DNA from: Dicaeum eximium
Lineage: Eukaryota; Chordata; Aves; Passeriformes; Dicaeidae
Assembly (NCBI GenBank): GCA_013396995.1
Contig: VWZP01010438.1
Location: 62,284-126,283, forward strand
DNA length: 64,000 nucleotides
Direction of reading: 5' to 3'
A program made the translations under genes and the position numbers. This document shows, in pieces, positions 50,201-61,773 of this stretch. The notes under the pieces were generated by a model. The model saw only the letters and a program-made list of their open reading frames with translations. It searched no databases and was not told where the DNA came from. Numbering within the stretch: the stretch's first letter is position 1; each line of letters starts with the position of its first letter.

Positions 50201-53032
50201 AGGGGTGAGGAAACCTGGTCTGACTGGGTGAGTGGGGGGTTTCAGGAGTCAAGCAGGACCCATCGGGTCACCGGAGCCACCACTGGAGTGGCTTCGGTCC
50301 CAGCAGTGAAGGTCTCTGGCCTTGGGAGTGTGACTGCTCAGGAGTCCCTGGAATGGGCTGACTGGGAAGTTTCCTTAACAACCTCTGCAAAGAGAAACAC
50401 GAGGGAGCGTGGGATCCTCAGGGGGCACTACCGGGGCACAGCTCCTCAGCACAGGCTTTGTGCCCTGCACTGCAGTGCCACTTGCTGCTCCAGCCTCACA
50501 CCAAACTGCCCCCCAGCCCCTCCACCTCCTTGCTCCAGCACTCCTAAACCCTGACTTGTGCCAGTCCTACCAGCTTGTCTTCAACTGCCTGTGTTGGGTG
50601 TCTGCAGGATGTGGGGAAAAGACCCTGGCAAACATGCTGTGATAAGATCCTGACAACTGTATTGGGATAAGACCCTAGAACCAGCTGGATAAGGCCACAA
50701 CAAGCAGGCCCATCACCTGTCCTGGACAAGCATCTTCTCAGGTCTCCTGACTGGAGCTTCCCATGGCAGAGCTGAAGCTGCAGGCAGGAGAGTAAGTGGA
50801 TGATCACCCACAAGACAACGCCAGACTTTTGGATCTGGACCAGCATCTCTCCCTCCATGCTCTCCTCTGCAGAGCAGCCACCTCCCACAGCAGCATGGCA
50901 GGGGCAGTGGGTCACAGACAGCTTGTACCACCAAGGCAGGGTCTGCCAGAGCCTGTCAGCCACCCTGCACCAAAGCTGTGGCCAGAACCACTCTGCCCTC
51001 TCCCTGAACATCCCAACAACAAATATCACCTGGCATGGGAAAAATTTCTGCTTGGAAATTTAAATACTCATCCACATGTTCCAAAACTACCAGGATAAAA
51101 GAATGAACCATAAGCACAGACATCATGCACAGGAAAGGGTCAGATGCACACTGGCACTCCACCAACACTATGACACCTTGTTTTGAGATGACACCTGAGG
51201 CTGGGAACAGCTTTGTAAGACCCTCCCTGCCCTGTGCTGAGCCTCTCTCCCTGCTGACCCACAGCTCTGGGTGAATAGGGACAGGCAAGACTCACTGCTG
51301 CTGCTCTGCCCACAGGCTGCTACAGAAGCCAAAAAAACTCAGCTTATATAGATTATGATAAAGCTTGACAAGGTGATTTTATGTTTGATTTTTTTTCCTG
51401 TGTTTGGTTTGTTTAGTTGGGTTTTGTAGCCCATTCTCCCAAATATTTTGACTTCTAAACCCTGTTTGACCGAGGGCTTTTAGCTCCATGTTCTGGGGAG
51501 TTCCTGGTTCCTGCTGTGTGACTAGGGCTCCTGCTCCAGCTGCACTCTCACTCCTTTGTTATTTACGTTGCTTTTACAGGGTGGTTTCTTTACTAAGCTG
51601 CTGGCTGCACATGGCTCAGCACTTACTGGAAAGCTTGAAAGAAAAACCTAAGTGACAGAGGCCCATAAATAAAACATAGGGCAAGCAGTGCTGTGTGCTC
51701 TCAGCAGTTCTGATTCCAACCCTTTCAAAAAGCAGTGCAGAGGAAGGAAAAGTTCTGCGATCCTGTACTAACAGACTTTGGTATTCAACATCTAAAGGAA
51801 GGTAAAGATGTCTTTTAATGCCAGGGTGACATCCTGGAGAAATCCATCACTCAGAGGAACGTGCAACCCCATGAAGGAGGTGTCTCAAGGGGTTAAACTG
51901 ATATGGAGAGCTTTTTATATCAAAATACCTGTCAACCCCAACAGGACCAAAGGCACTGGACAGTAAGGGTCTGTCCTCCTCACACCGGCAGCTCATAAGC
52001 AACTTTCATTATGAATTTATCCAAGACTAGAGGATGCAGATTTGAATTAAAGGTTTTGGAGACCATCTTTAAAAACAACTTTGTAGGGAGACTTAAATGA
52101 GTATTTATTTCCCTTGTGAAGCTGCCACTGGAATTTGTCTTAAACCTTGCAGGAAATCAGCTCAAAGTCCCTCATATGCTGTAATTTAGATGGGTTTCAG
52201 GCACAATTTGTGTTGCTCAAGAGTGTAATTCAGAGCTCTGATGCTGTATCTGTATTCCAAGAGATAAACTTGCAAAAATAAAGCCAAAACAAGCTGAAGG
52301 CAGACAACAACTAAATCAAAGGTTAACAGACCTCTAAATCTCATAATGAGCATGACAGACTTTCTGTGAGCAACTTTACCCCAAGAACCTTAAAAGGCAG
52401 AGATGGGAGGAAGTCTGTGATAAAAATCAGAACCCAAACACATCTCCTTTTGCCCGCGACATCATCTGGGTATTTCAGAAGTGAATCAGCTCCTGGCAGC
52501 TCCAAGTGGAGCTCTCTGGCAGGTCCCTGGGCTGGAGCTGGGCTGGTCCCCAGAGCTTTCCCACACTGAACTCCTGCAGGGAACATCTCCTGCCAGCCAA
52601 GTGATGGCATGAGAAGACTCTCAGCTTGACCTTACCACAGAATTATGGCAAGACTAACTCACACCAATCCAAATGCAGCAGTATTTTATCAAACCAGCAA
52701 TTTCCAGAGCGCTGAAATTTATGAAATTCACAAGTTCTCCTCCACCCTGGATTCCTGTGTCAAGTCAAGTCCAAAGTCAATGGTCTTTACCCAACTCATT
52801 CCAGCCATCTACCATTCCTGCAACTTTCTCTGATATCTTCTAGGGTTTTTTTAAGCCTTCCTAGAACAACTTAAATTGAACACAGTATTGAACCATCAGA
52901 CAAAATGAGGATTTAGAGAGTCCACATGTTATCCCCTTGCCCTTCTGCTTCCCACTGATCATTGAGGCATTGTCTTCAAAGAGATTGGCAACAATTCCAC
53001 ATCTTGCTTGCAGGAAGAAAAGCTTTAACTCC

Positions 53033-53059
53033 TTTTTTTTTTTTCTTCTTTTTTTTTTT
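53033..53059. repeat. Poly-T tract with a short interruption
   Basis: Twelve T, then CTTC, then eleven T. On the minus strand it is an A-rich tract; no LINE or SINE body was recognised next to it. Confidence 0.9.
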
Positions 53060-53938
53060 ACCATGTGGGGACACAGGAAGCCTGGCTGCCCCTCCTCCCC
53101 CACCCCCCTAAAGCAGGGTTTTCTGCCCCCCATTCCTCTAACACTGTGACACCAAATTCCATCAATCATTTCCTGTGAAATTACTTGATGTTGTAAAGTT
53201 CTTCTGCAACTGATATTTAAACTTGTTTTTAACTCCATTTTTGGATCACTTACAGAAACCCCCTGTATCTTTCCAATCCCTTTTCTCCATTTTGGAAAGT
53301 TAGTTTTTATTTCAGCTCCCTACCCCTGCCCAGACCCCTTCCCCAGTTTGCTCCTAAAGGATCCTATCCAAGACCCTGGGAACCCCTGTCCCTGTGGCCC
53401 AGCCCAGCCCTGCCTGTAGCCTGGCTGGCTCCTTCTAACAACTGACTGTGCTGCAAGAACCTCTCCTCCAAAAGTCTGCTTCTCCCCTTCCTAATCCATA
53501 TGCCTCCTAAGACTTTTCTGTTACAGTTTCTATCAATTTACTGCCTTAACACTTTGCAGTTTGTGGCCCACAGCACTGCCAGGAGCCTCTGCCCCTCCTG
53601 TGGGGCTCCTCCGAACTCTCAGAGCCGAGTCCTGCTAAGTCAGTGACTTTTTCCTTCATGGCTCCTCCACGTGAGACCACCCTTCAGGATTTATCCTCCC
53701 TACAGAGGTACCTTTCAATTCTGCTTTTAAACACATGAGAAGAATTCTCTCCTCCTTCCCCCCCCTGTAACAGGCCTTCTTCTCTTTCCCTGCCTCCACA
53801 TGTAATACCTTCCTATTTGATCACATTGGACTTTCCGTGGACTTTGGCCAGATTCCCCTGCTCTGTTTTCTCAGGGGTTGGTACGTTTAACACAAGCACC
53901 TAAGGTGCTTTTTAGTAACTCCTCTGTGACCCACACAC

Positions 53939-53963
53939 TTCCCTTCCCTTCCCTTCCCTTCCC
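53939..53963. repeat. (TTCCC)n pentanucleotide repeat
   Basis: Five perfect TTCCC units inside a generally pyrimidine-rich kilobase. Confidence 0.95.
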
Positions 53964-55683
53964 TCCGAGTCAGCACAGATGCTCAGTTTCATCACCCCTA
54001 GCACCATGAGCACTGATATTAAAGAGTCATTTTCCTGCACACTCTGCATCTCTGGCTAACAAAGAGCCTCTATGCACGGCACCATGTAACCCAAACCCTC
54101 TCCTTCAGACTCTCTATTCCCTAAAAAAGTGAACTCAGCACTTGGAAACACTGAAAAGGAAGACACTGAATGAACTCATTGAAGGCACTTGCTGGCAGTC
54201 TGGCCAGCAGCGTGTTTCTTCAGTAGTTCTTTGTTTAAACTTCTGAGCTGCACATTCTGAACTAGAGATTGTCAGGAAGTTGTAGGAAATGTCCAAACCT
54301 GGCTCTCTCAAGCAGATTAATTCCTTCTGGAAACTCCACCTGTGCAGTAGATGCTGGAACTTGTGCCCAACCCCTTCCAGATGTGTGGAGCGCTGCTGCT
54401 CTGCTCTGCGCTCAGCTCCAGGGAGCTGCACTTGCCTCTGCTCACAGCCAGCCTCAGCCAGCCCGGCCACACCATGTCCCAGCTGTGCAGGAAGGCTCTT
54501 CACACCCATCATCTGCCTCAGGCCAGAACATCCATCTCAAACCTGCAATGCCATGCACTGACAATGGTGCTCCTGCTTTCCAGGGAGCTCTTCAGGACAT
54601 AAACCCCTCGGTCACCAAGGTGGTCACAGTCACAGCAAAGGCACAGCATCACCTTCCCCCAGCGAGAGCCAGGTAAACAACAGCACTTCCACTTTGGTCT
54701 CGGAATTTTAGGGGGACAGCGAGGAATTGGGAGTACACAATAATAAAGGAAGGTTTCCAGCCCCTTCCAGTTTTTTGCCATTCCTCTCCCCTTAGCCCTG
54801 ACAGAAGCTATTGCAATGCACAGGATGAAGATGGCAGCAGAAGACCAGACCTTTTCCCCTGGCACTGGGAGTGTTGCAGGAGAAGACTGAGAGCTTCACC
54901 CGACTACAGACTGACAGTGTCTCCAGATCACATTTTCTGGCAGCAAGTAACACTGACAGAAGTGGCACTTGGGCAATGCAAGCAGCCAATAACATGTGAT
55001 TTAGGAAAAAAATGGCAAAAGCAGCAGAATAAGGAGGATTGTGTGTGATAAGCCCAGTGTGTGCTCTCACCCAGCAGCATCTGGAGAGGATTTTCTCCAG
55101 CAGGCAGGGAAGAACTCGATTACATCCAGTTAACTGTGCTCTAAACTGATTATGCATGTGCCAGGCTAATGGATTACATTAGCAAGAGGAAAAATAACAT
55201 CCAATCAATCTCAATTTACTGCAGACCACACCAAGGCCTGAGAGAAGAGAAACCATTCTGTGAACTCCCCCCAGTGCCACTGCATCCCTTCAGTTATCAG
55301 CAGAGACATGGCTATGGCTGCTGAGGAGCAGGGAGCCCTGCTGGATTGTCTGGTCTGTGCCTCATCCAGAGAGGCTTTTCCATCCAACCAATCCAGCCAT
55401 GTGAATTCACACTGTGAATCCAGCCATCCACCAAACTCTGCTCCAAGCTTTATCCAAGGCCAATATATGGAGCATTCCAAAGGAATCCCTAACTCTGAAA
55501 TGTGTTATCCTTCAGCTGGTGTTTCACTGCTGTTATGTCAGAGGCAGCACAGGCTGGAGCAGCACTGAGACTGCCCAGGCCTCTCACAAATGTGAAAACT
55601 GACAGTTCCTCTTGCCTGCCCAAGGAAAACATCCTAGCAATCTTTATTACAAGAACCTATGCCTGTCCCCCGATGCTGTGGGA

Positions 55684-55730
55684 TTTTTTTCTCCCTTTCT
55701 TCTTTTTTTTTCCCCCTTTTCTTTCTCCTC
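55684..55730. repeat. Polypyrimidine tract on the plus strand
   Basis: A run of T and C only, about 47 bp, with blocks of T and a block of five C. Such tracts can form triplex structures; no function can be read from the sequence. Confidence 0.85.
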
Positions 55731-56499
55731 AGTGAGAGAATTCTACTGCCCCAATTGCTTTTCCCCACTGGAATCCACTGTAGATAAAGGGCCTGGATAA
55801 AGAAAACTTTAAACTTTTGCACTGTATACTTAAAAGAACAGTATTATGTGTAAAAAAAAATCGTAATACAGCTTTCAAACTGCTCTCTTGTACCCCAAAC
55901 TGACCTCCACAGAGGAGTTTCAGTTCCCTCAGCTGGGTTCTTGAAGTCTCATGGGGACCCTCCTGTCCCCAGTTTCCAAGCTGTGTAACTCTCTCAGGTC
56001 TCCTGCACAGCAGAGAGCAGAGGTGCTTGTGCAGACCTGGTCATCTCCAGAGCCAGACTCTGCTGGGTGAGGCTGGATCCCAGCTCAGGACGGAACAGTT
56101 GCTGTCACAGCCAGCCTGATGAGCTCAACAATGAGCTCAGAGAAACACAACCCTGGTCTGAGCAGCCCCCACCAATTCCAGGTAGGTCCAACAACCACAG
56201 CCCAATGTAAACCTTATATGATGCTCCTGGTTATCGCCTTCCTCGCTGAATTGGCTGGAACAGTTAATTCCTAGGAAAAATCCAGGAGTTTTGAAAATGT
56301 GTGTACACTCTGATGTGGGTGGGTACTAGAGAGCTCAATGTTAGGTCTTAAATTCCCATCACATAAGAAAAGTTTTCAAAGAAATAACTAAAAAGTGCAA
56401 GGTACACTCTGTGTGTATATACAGAAACCTCAGCACATTTGGGGGAAAACAGGAAGAAAAGGATGAGGACAGAAAGAATATAAAAAAAACCTGTGAGGA

Positions 56500-56720
56500 A
56501 TGAGCAGACAATGAGCAGGAGAGCACGTGTGAACGGACGGGATGCGGCTGCTGAGATTTATGGCAATTCGTACCTGATTGTTCATACTAAAGCTATTATG
56601 GGATGATTAGAGAAAAAGGTGAAGCTTTAAGTCCAGTGAAAATCAATAGAAACGTCTGGAGCAATTCTGCTGCACGAGTGAAAGGACTATTTACTGTATC
56701 CGGAGCTCCTCTTGGGTTAC
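56500..56720. promoter_or_regulatory. Candidate conserved element about 700 bp downstream of the second coding exon
   Basis: A block with GAGATTTATGGCAATTCG, CTGATTGTTCATACTAAAGC and TATTATGGGATGATTAG, followed by GAAAATCAATAG. It has no repeat character and has the composition typical of non-coding conserved blocks. Lies just past the 57431 donor in the direction of transcription. Confidence 0.3.
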
Positions 56721-57430
56721 AGCCCACAGGGTTCGGGCCAGCGAGGGGAGGGGGCTGGGGACCAGACGAATGAGACAGGAAAGACAAGATGGTTATAATG
56801 GTTATAAAGACAACATAGAACAGGGAGGGGGTGGGAGGAAAAGTGAAGGCAACAAGATGGGAGTGACAGCCCAGACAGCGCTGTGGATGAAAACACGCAA
56901 TGCCTGCAATGTGCAGGGCCGTGCTCACGGCTCCTCTCTGGCCTCCTCCCTCCCCAGCCCCCGGCAGTGCTCTGCTCTGCTCACAGATCCCAGCACTGAC
57001 GGACACAGAGCACAGCAGCACGGCAGCCTCGGCCCCTCCGCCCGCCCGCTGCCAGGACCACCACACCGACCACACCGAAAGCCTCCACGTGACACAAAGT
57101 GACAAACTCTATGGGAAAGAGCCAACAAACCACAGGCAAACGTCACCTTGCACAACTCTTCTAACAGGGATTGCTCAGTTTCTGTGCAGTGTCACAGCTG
57201 CAGTGCCGTAAGACACACGAGCCCCCTCTAAAGCACTGTGGCATGAACATCTACTGCCCTGAAGCCTGGCCAACCACAGCCACTAACAGAGCACAGAGCT
57301 GCAGCACGCACTGAGATTGGGTGCCAATGGAGAGCTCTCAGCAGCTCATCTCCAAAGGGTCCAATGCACTGTGGTTCAACATAGATTTTCCTTGGAAAAC
57401 GAAAGAAGACGAAGCAAAGCCAACCCTTAC

Positions 57431-57927
57431 CTTATAGAGCTTCAGGCTGGCCTCGTGCCTCGAGTTCACGGTGTGCAGACGTAGCTTCTCCAGACTGTTG
57501 GTGTAGTAGTCGCACGCGTTGCATTTCAGATGGACTGGGTTCCCAATGGCCACGCACTTGAGCCTCCATTCGTTGGCTTTGCCCCCCTCCTTGATATGTG
57601 CCACCAGCTGGTATTTCTGCACGTGCTTGTCTGTCTTACAGTGCAGCTGGAAGTTGGCCTTGAGCTGCGTGTTGTAGCGGCACAGCTTGCACTGGTACGA
57701 GTCCCCCATCACCGCCTTCCACTCGTCCTCGGGAAGGCTCCGCTCCACGTTCATGTGGAGGCCCAGCATGTCCAAATTATCTGTGGTGAACTTGTTGCAC
57801 ACGGCGCACTGGAAGAGCTTCAGCGACGGGTCGTTCGTTTGCGTGAAACTTTCACCCAAGTTCATGAGCTCCTCAGACACCAGCTGTCCACCACCCAACC
57901 GCATGTCCAGCGGGATCTCGCCACCCA
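57431..57927 (-). CDS. ZFHX3: ZFHX3 second coding exon (codons 900-1065)
   Basis: A 497-bp exon that enters in phase 1 (completing Val900) and leaves in phase 0 after a Tyr-Lys codon pair, donor AAG/GTAAGG. It begins VGGEIPLDMRLGGGQLVSEE, near-invariant in vertebrate ZFHX3. Three zinc-binding units follow: Cys940/Cys943/His957 without an obvious final histidine, Cys979/Cys982/His995/His1001, and Cys1035/Cys1038/His1051/His1057. Met908 is in frame. A shorter ATBF1-B isoform known in mammals lacks roughly the first 900 residues and starts near this point, so the exon may contain a second translation start. Both splice sites and both phases agree with the neighbouring exons. Confidence 0.97.
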
Positions 57928-59029
57928 CTGCACGAAGGAAAGAGGGGAAGAAGAGGTCAGAACGGCTGAGTTCTTTTGGCAGAAGATAAACACAGAGCAG
58001 AACCTAAGTTGTTCCCAAGTGCCACCTGTGTACCCACAAACACACAGCGAGACCACACGCAGCTGTGTGTCTCCTTTTGCCCATTCCTCTGGTCTGCACC
58101 AGAGCTGAAGAAAAGTTATTGCAGCCAGCACTGAGAAGCAAGTGCTCTTTAAGACACTCTCTCCTGAACTCACCATGCAGGAAAATCCCAAAAGCAGACT
58201 CTTCTGAATTATTAATGTTCTGCTCAGTTTTGGACCAAAGTGTAAGAATGGGAAGATCTGCTTCACTTCTCGCAAAGCTCACAGCCTGTGCATCCGAGTC
58301 AGAAGGGCCACCCTGGTGTCAAGCGCTCATTAACACAGGCAGGGCCTCCCTCTGCAACCCTCAGGGTGAGATTTGCAACCAACAAGTGCACAGCTCACAA
58401 ACTGCTCTCCAGGCAGCTCATGGACATCCAAGGCCCTGTCATTTACTTGAGCAGCTTCAGTTAAAACACTTCCAACTTATTACAACTGCCCCGTGCTTCA
58501 GTAAGGAGGGGCTCTGAGCTCCAAGAGTCGGCAATCCTGTCTGTCACTGGCAGCAGAGGAACACCACCCCTTCCACTCCTCTCAAACCTGCTTACCTTGT
58601 CTTCTCAAGGCAACACAGAATGGAACAAACCAACCCTGAACAAATACACCTGCCTTTGGGAATGCCAGCAGGTGATTGCACCTTCTCTCAAAGCTATCCA
58701 CCAAACTACTCCCACTCCTCACCAAACCCAGGAGGAATTCTCAGGAAACACTGTAGTTAGGATGCTTTCCACAACAAGGAAGAACGGTCAGCGCCCCAGC
58801 ATCTGTAACCCATGTCTGCTGTTCCATTAACTCCCTTTGAAAACTCTTGGAAAATATACTAGAAAAGCCACAAGATGAGGAAAAACTGCACTGGGTGAAC
58901 ACAGATGAGAAATCTGCACTGTGCAGCCTCCATCCTCGACCACCACACAAAGGCAGCTGATGGGCCACAGTGCCAGACCCCTTTGCTGGCTCTCTCACAT
59001 GAACATGGTGGAAATCCCTTCAGCCTCAC
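57928..59029 (-). other. ZFHX3: ZFHX3 intron between first and second coding exons (1,102 bp)
   Basis: Bounded by a GTGAGG donor at the 59030 side and a CTTTCCTTCGTGCAG acceptor at the 57927 side, splitting codon 900 (G/TG). It is short compared with the other ZFHX3 introns in the window. I see no recognised repeat or exon inside it; open frames here are short and unsupported. Confidence 0.9.
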
Positions 59030-61727
59030 CTAGAGACGGAGCCATCGTTGCCATGGGGTTGGTGGGATCGAGCTGGAACCCCCCCATCATGAACTGTGCA
59101 TCTGAGGAAGTGCTGTCCATCTTCAGGTTGGGCAGGTTCATGTTCTGTGCCAGGTAGTACTGGTAGAGCTCGGCCTCGGCGGGGGACGGCAGGCTGCCGA
59201 GGCCTAGGTGCCGGTTATGCTGGATTTGGGACATGTTTTGCTGAAGCAGCATCATATTGTGCATGTGCTTCTCACTGGTCATGTGAATCCGAAGGTTTCT
59301 AGCTACGTTGGTCTCATAGTCGCACACCTCGCACCGCCACGTAGGTTTGGTTTTTGGTTTGGTGGGGGAGGGAGCCCCACAGGTGCTACCGATGTTGGCG
59401 GCGGCGGCGGCCGCGGCTGCAGCTGCCGCCGCCGCTGCCCCCGCGGTGTGGCTGAAGACTTGCTCTCCCCCTCCGTTCTGCAGGTTCTGCATGTTGTTGA
59501 GATGCTTGTCGGACTGCATATGAATACTGAGGTTGCCTTTGGTAGTTGTGGAGTAGTTACAGACCTCGCAGCGGAAGGGCTTGTAACCACAGGTGTAGCT
59601 CTCGCCCCGTGCCAGCCGCGGGTGCGGCTGCCCGCTCTTGCAGTAGACGCAGGAGCCACCCGGCTCGGGATGTTTCTCCTTCATGTGCGCCTCAAGCGTC
59701 TGCTGGTACTTGTAGTGCCAATTGCACTTGGGACACTTGAGTGTCTTACATGAGTTGCGAGAATGCATCATAGTCATGTGGCCACCCAGCGACCGCGAGG
59801 AGCCCAGGACCGTGTCGCACTTTGGGCACTCCACGCCGCTGCCCGAGGGGCACTCCCCACCCCCAAGTTCACAGAGGGGGCCAGCATGCTGGTGATGGGA
59901 GATGTAGCTCCCGTCCTCGCCCTCTGCACTCTCATTTGGTTCTGGTGCTGTGGCATTGTCTTTATTGGCACTTTCATCGATGAAGTCCAGCCTCCTGCTG
60001 CCCTCGGCCACACTGGCTCCGCCGCCCTCATTGTTAAAGCTTAAGTGATTCCTCCTGTTTGCACCATCAAAGACAAAGGAAGAAGCAGAATTAGAACTAG
60101 TAGAAGCCGTGCCCCGTGACAGGGTCTGGAGCACGTTAGGCATTAAGGGAGAGTTAGAAATGCTTTGGTTTGAGAGAGCAAGGTCCTTTTTGCTGCTGCC
60201 GCTGCCTGCCACAGCCCCAACATCCTCCTGGGGCCGGTCCTCCAGTTCATCCTCCAACTCGTTTGGAAATAGTCCTTTGCAACCCTCATCATCCTCATCT
60301 TCTTCCTCTTCCTCCTCTTCCTCTTCCTCCTCCTCCTCTTCCACATCCTCCTCCTCCTCCTCTTCCACCTCCTCGGCTGGCTCCACCTTCTCCGAGAGGC
60401 TGTCCTGGTCGTCCCCCTCTTGTTTCTCTCCCCCTGCGACCCCAGGGTCCTTCCCCTCCGAGGATTTGGTGGGACTGGAAGCCAGCGGGCCCAGGGGGAC
60501 TGAGGTAATGGGGGTCTTCAGAGCTGAGCTGGTCAGCCCACCCAGGTTGAGGAGTGCACTGGGGGCCAGGACACCCGCTGCTGGTGGCGGCTCAGCTCCA
60601 CCGGCCACCCCGGCCTGGAGGGCCTGCTCACCTTCCATGCAAATACCACTGAATTTACCATAAAAACTGTGTCCAGGGCCTATGAGGTTAGCTGCGGAAA
60701 CGAGAGGGTGCTGAAAGGTTTTGTTTTTTGGTTCCAGAAAGCTGACAAGGGGTTCCTTGTCTTTGCCTATCCCTTGGATGATAGCGGAGATGTTCTTATT
60801 GCTAAGAATTTTCCGCTCCTCCTCACTCAGAGTCATTCGGTGGTCGTGCACGGCATGGGTCACGAACGAGCGGACATACCCAAAGGAGAGCTTGCACAAG
60901 AAACACATCAGGATGGGCTTCCTCTTCCCATAGAGCACAAAACCATCGAATTTGGACAGGTCCACATTGTTGGGAACATCTTTGGATACGCAGGAGCTTT
61001 TGGCAGAACCGTCGCTGTTCAGGTAATCCTTGTTGCTTTTGTGTCGCACATCGAAGACGCGGAAGCTGTGCAGGACGGGGCTGATGCCCGCCAGGGCTGA
61101 GGTATTCGGGAAGGCCTGGTCTGAGCCCTCAAACCACTTCCCGAAGGATGAGGCTATGTGGAAAGTGTTGATGATCTGTGGGTAGACGGGAGCGGCAGCG
61201 GAGGGTTCTCCCTGCTTGGGCAGAGAGTTCGGGAGCAGCGAGGGGAGAGTCCCGCTGCCGCCGGCACCCCCGCTCTGCACCAGCTGGCTGAGGCTCTCCA
61301 CGATGTAGGCTGAGCCGTCGGGCTGGTAGACGATCTCGCCGGCCAGGTTCTCCACGTCGCTCTCGTCCTCGCCGTCCTCGCTGCTGTCGCTCCCGCTCTC
61401 CCCCCGCAGCGGCGGGGGCGGGCGGGCGCCGGCACAGCGGTGCTCCATGTAGCTCTGCAGGCCGGCGAAGGAGGCCGCGCACTGCCCGCAGCTCACCTCC
61501 TTGCCCGCGGGCTCGCTGCCGGGACCCGCCGCGCTGCTCTCGGCGACGCGCTCGGGGAACGGGACCCTCAGGCTGTCCAGGGGGCCGCAGCTCTCCGCCG
61601 CGGGCTGCTCCATGCTGCCGGCCGGGTCGGGGAGGTGGGCGCTGTTGAGATCAGTCCATTGCTGGTGCTGAGGAATGCCGCACCCATTGTCCTTCCCGGG
61701 GATGACGGGCGAGTCACAGCCTTCCAT
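59030..61727 (-). CDS. ZFHX3: ZFHX3 first coding exon (codons 1-899 plus one base)
   Basis: N-terminal part of zinc finger homeobox protein 3 (ATBF1), a nuclear transcription factor that binds AT-rich enhancers in neuronal and muscle differentiation. The frame opens with MEGCDSPVIPGKDNGCGIPQ, the recognisable ZFHX3 start. The ATG has G at -3 and G at +4. Visible parts: a C2HC-like finger at residues 80-98; C2H2 fingers at about 275-296, 634-655, 665-686, 720-742 and 799-821; a glutamate-rich tract at about 452-482; a 14-residue alanine run at about 764-777. The coding part ends at a donor reading CTAG/GTGAGG in phase 1. The open frame runs 11 further codons into the intron, which is read-through and not part of the protein. 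The next exon supplies TG to complete Val900. The family identity is from recognition of the sequence, not a search; I am very sure of it. Confidence 0.97.
59397..59438 (-). repeat. Polyalanine run of 14 codons
   Basis: A GC-rich triplet stretch codes for 14 consecutive alanines (about residues 764-777) between the finger ending at His742 and the one starting at Cys799. It uses all of GCC, GCG, GCA and GCT, with a run of five GCC on the minus strand. Its length likely varies among species. It is the most CpG-dense short stretch of the exon. Confidence 0.9.
60285..60374 (-). repeat. Glutamate-rich acidic tract coded by GAG/GAA repeats
   Basis: On the plus strand this is a CTC/TTC-rich stretch. 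In the ZFHX3 frame it codes for two uninterrupted glutamate runs, of six and fourteen, separated by Asp-Val and followed by Asp/Glu (about residues 452-482). GAG and GAA codons are mixed, which makes simple triplet slippage less likely than for a pure repeat. A similar acidic stretch is known in vertebrate ZFHX3. Such tracts are usually disordered. Confidence 0.9.
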
Positions 61728-61752
61728 GGCAGGGCCGGCACGGAGCGCTCAT
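61714..61752 (-). other. Overlapping upstream ORF (12 codons plus stop)
   Basis: An ATG lies 25 nt upstream of the ZFHX3 ATG, in another frame, with G at -3 and A at +4. It reads through 12 codons (MSAPCRPCHGRL) and stops at a TGA inside codons 4-5 of the main frame. Ribosomes that start here would pass over the main start codon, so it could dampen ZFHX3 translation. The frame is read directly from the sequence; its use by ribosomes is inference. Confidence 0.6.
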
Positions 61753-61773
61753 TGCACCCGGTACGGCTCCGAC
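61728..61773 (-). other. ZFHX3: ZFHX3 5' UTR segment of the first coding exon
   Basis: Forty-six bases between a strong splice acceptor and the ATG. Read on the minus strand, the intron ends with a long pyrimidine tract and CATCCGCAG, and the exon begins GTCGGAGCCG. A transcript that includes an upstream non-coding exon would join here. In mammals the ZFHX3 ATG likewise sits in the second exon. The segment contains an upstream ATG (see the uORF). The acceptor is predicted from sequence only; a transcript could instead start inside this GC-rich region. Confidence 0.75.

Larger units (their letters stand above)
35912..57430 (-). other. ZFHX3: ZFHX3 intron between second and third coding exons (21,519 bp)
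   Basis: Donor GTAAGG next to 57431 and acceptor TTGTTCTCCACAG next to 35911, phase 0. It contains an LTR-like segment near 49.8-50.2 kb, a CAGA microsatellite at 47.97 kb, polypyrimidine stretches at 53.0, 53.9 and 55.7 kb, CpG-rich patches at 37.6 and 46.0 kb, and several AT-rich blocks with repeated homeodomain-type motifs. The open reading frames in it are short, lack splice-compatible context or known domains, and are not treated as genes. Confidence 0.9.

Noticed and set aside
53033..53059. Poly-T as the tail of a retroposed gene copy
   Set aside because: No processed-gene sequence or target-site duplication was found next to it.
57530..58108. 192-codon plus-strand frame
   Set aside because: Most of it is antisense to the second coding exon, whose codon constraint keeps the opposite strand open. 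No domain is visible.
59000..59029. Continuation of the first coding exon's frame through 11 more codons to a stop
   Set aside because: A consensus GTGAGG donor lies at 59029 and the next exon restores the known ZFHX3 sequence in the matching phase, so this is intron read-through.
60109..60663. 184-codon plus-strand frame rich in serine
   Set aside because: It is the antisense of the ZFHX3 acidic tract (CTC/TTC read in another frame). It is a shadow of a real exon.
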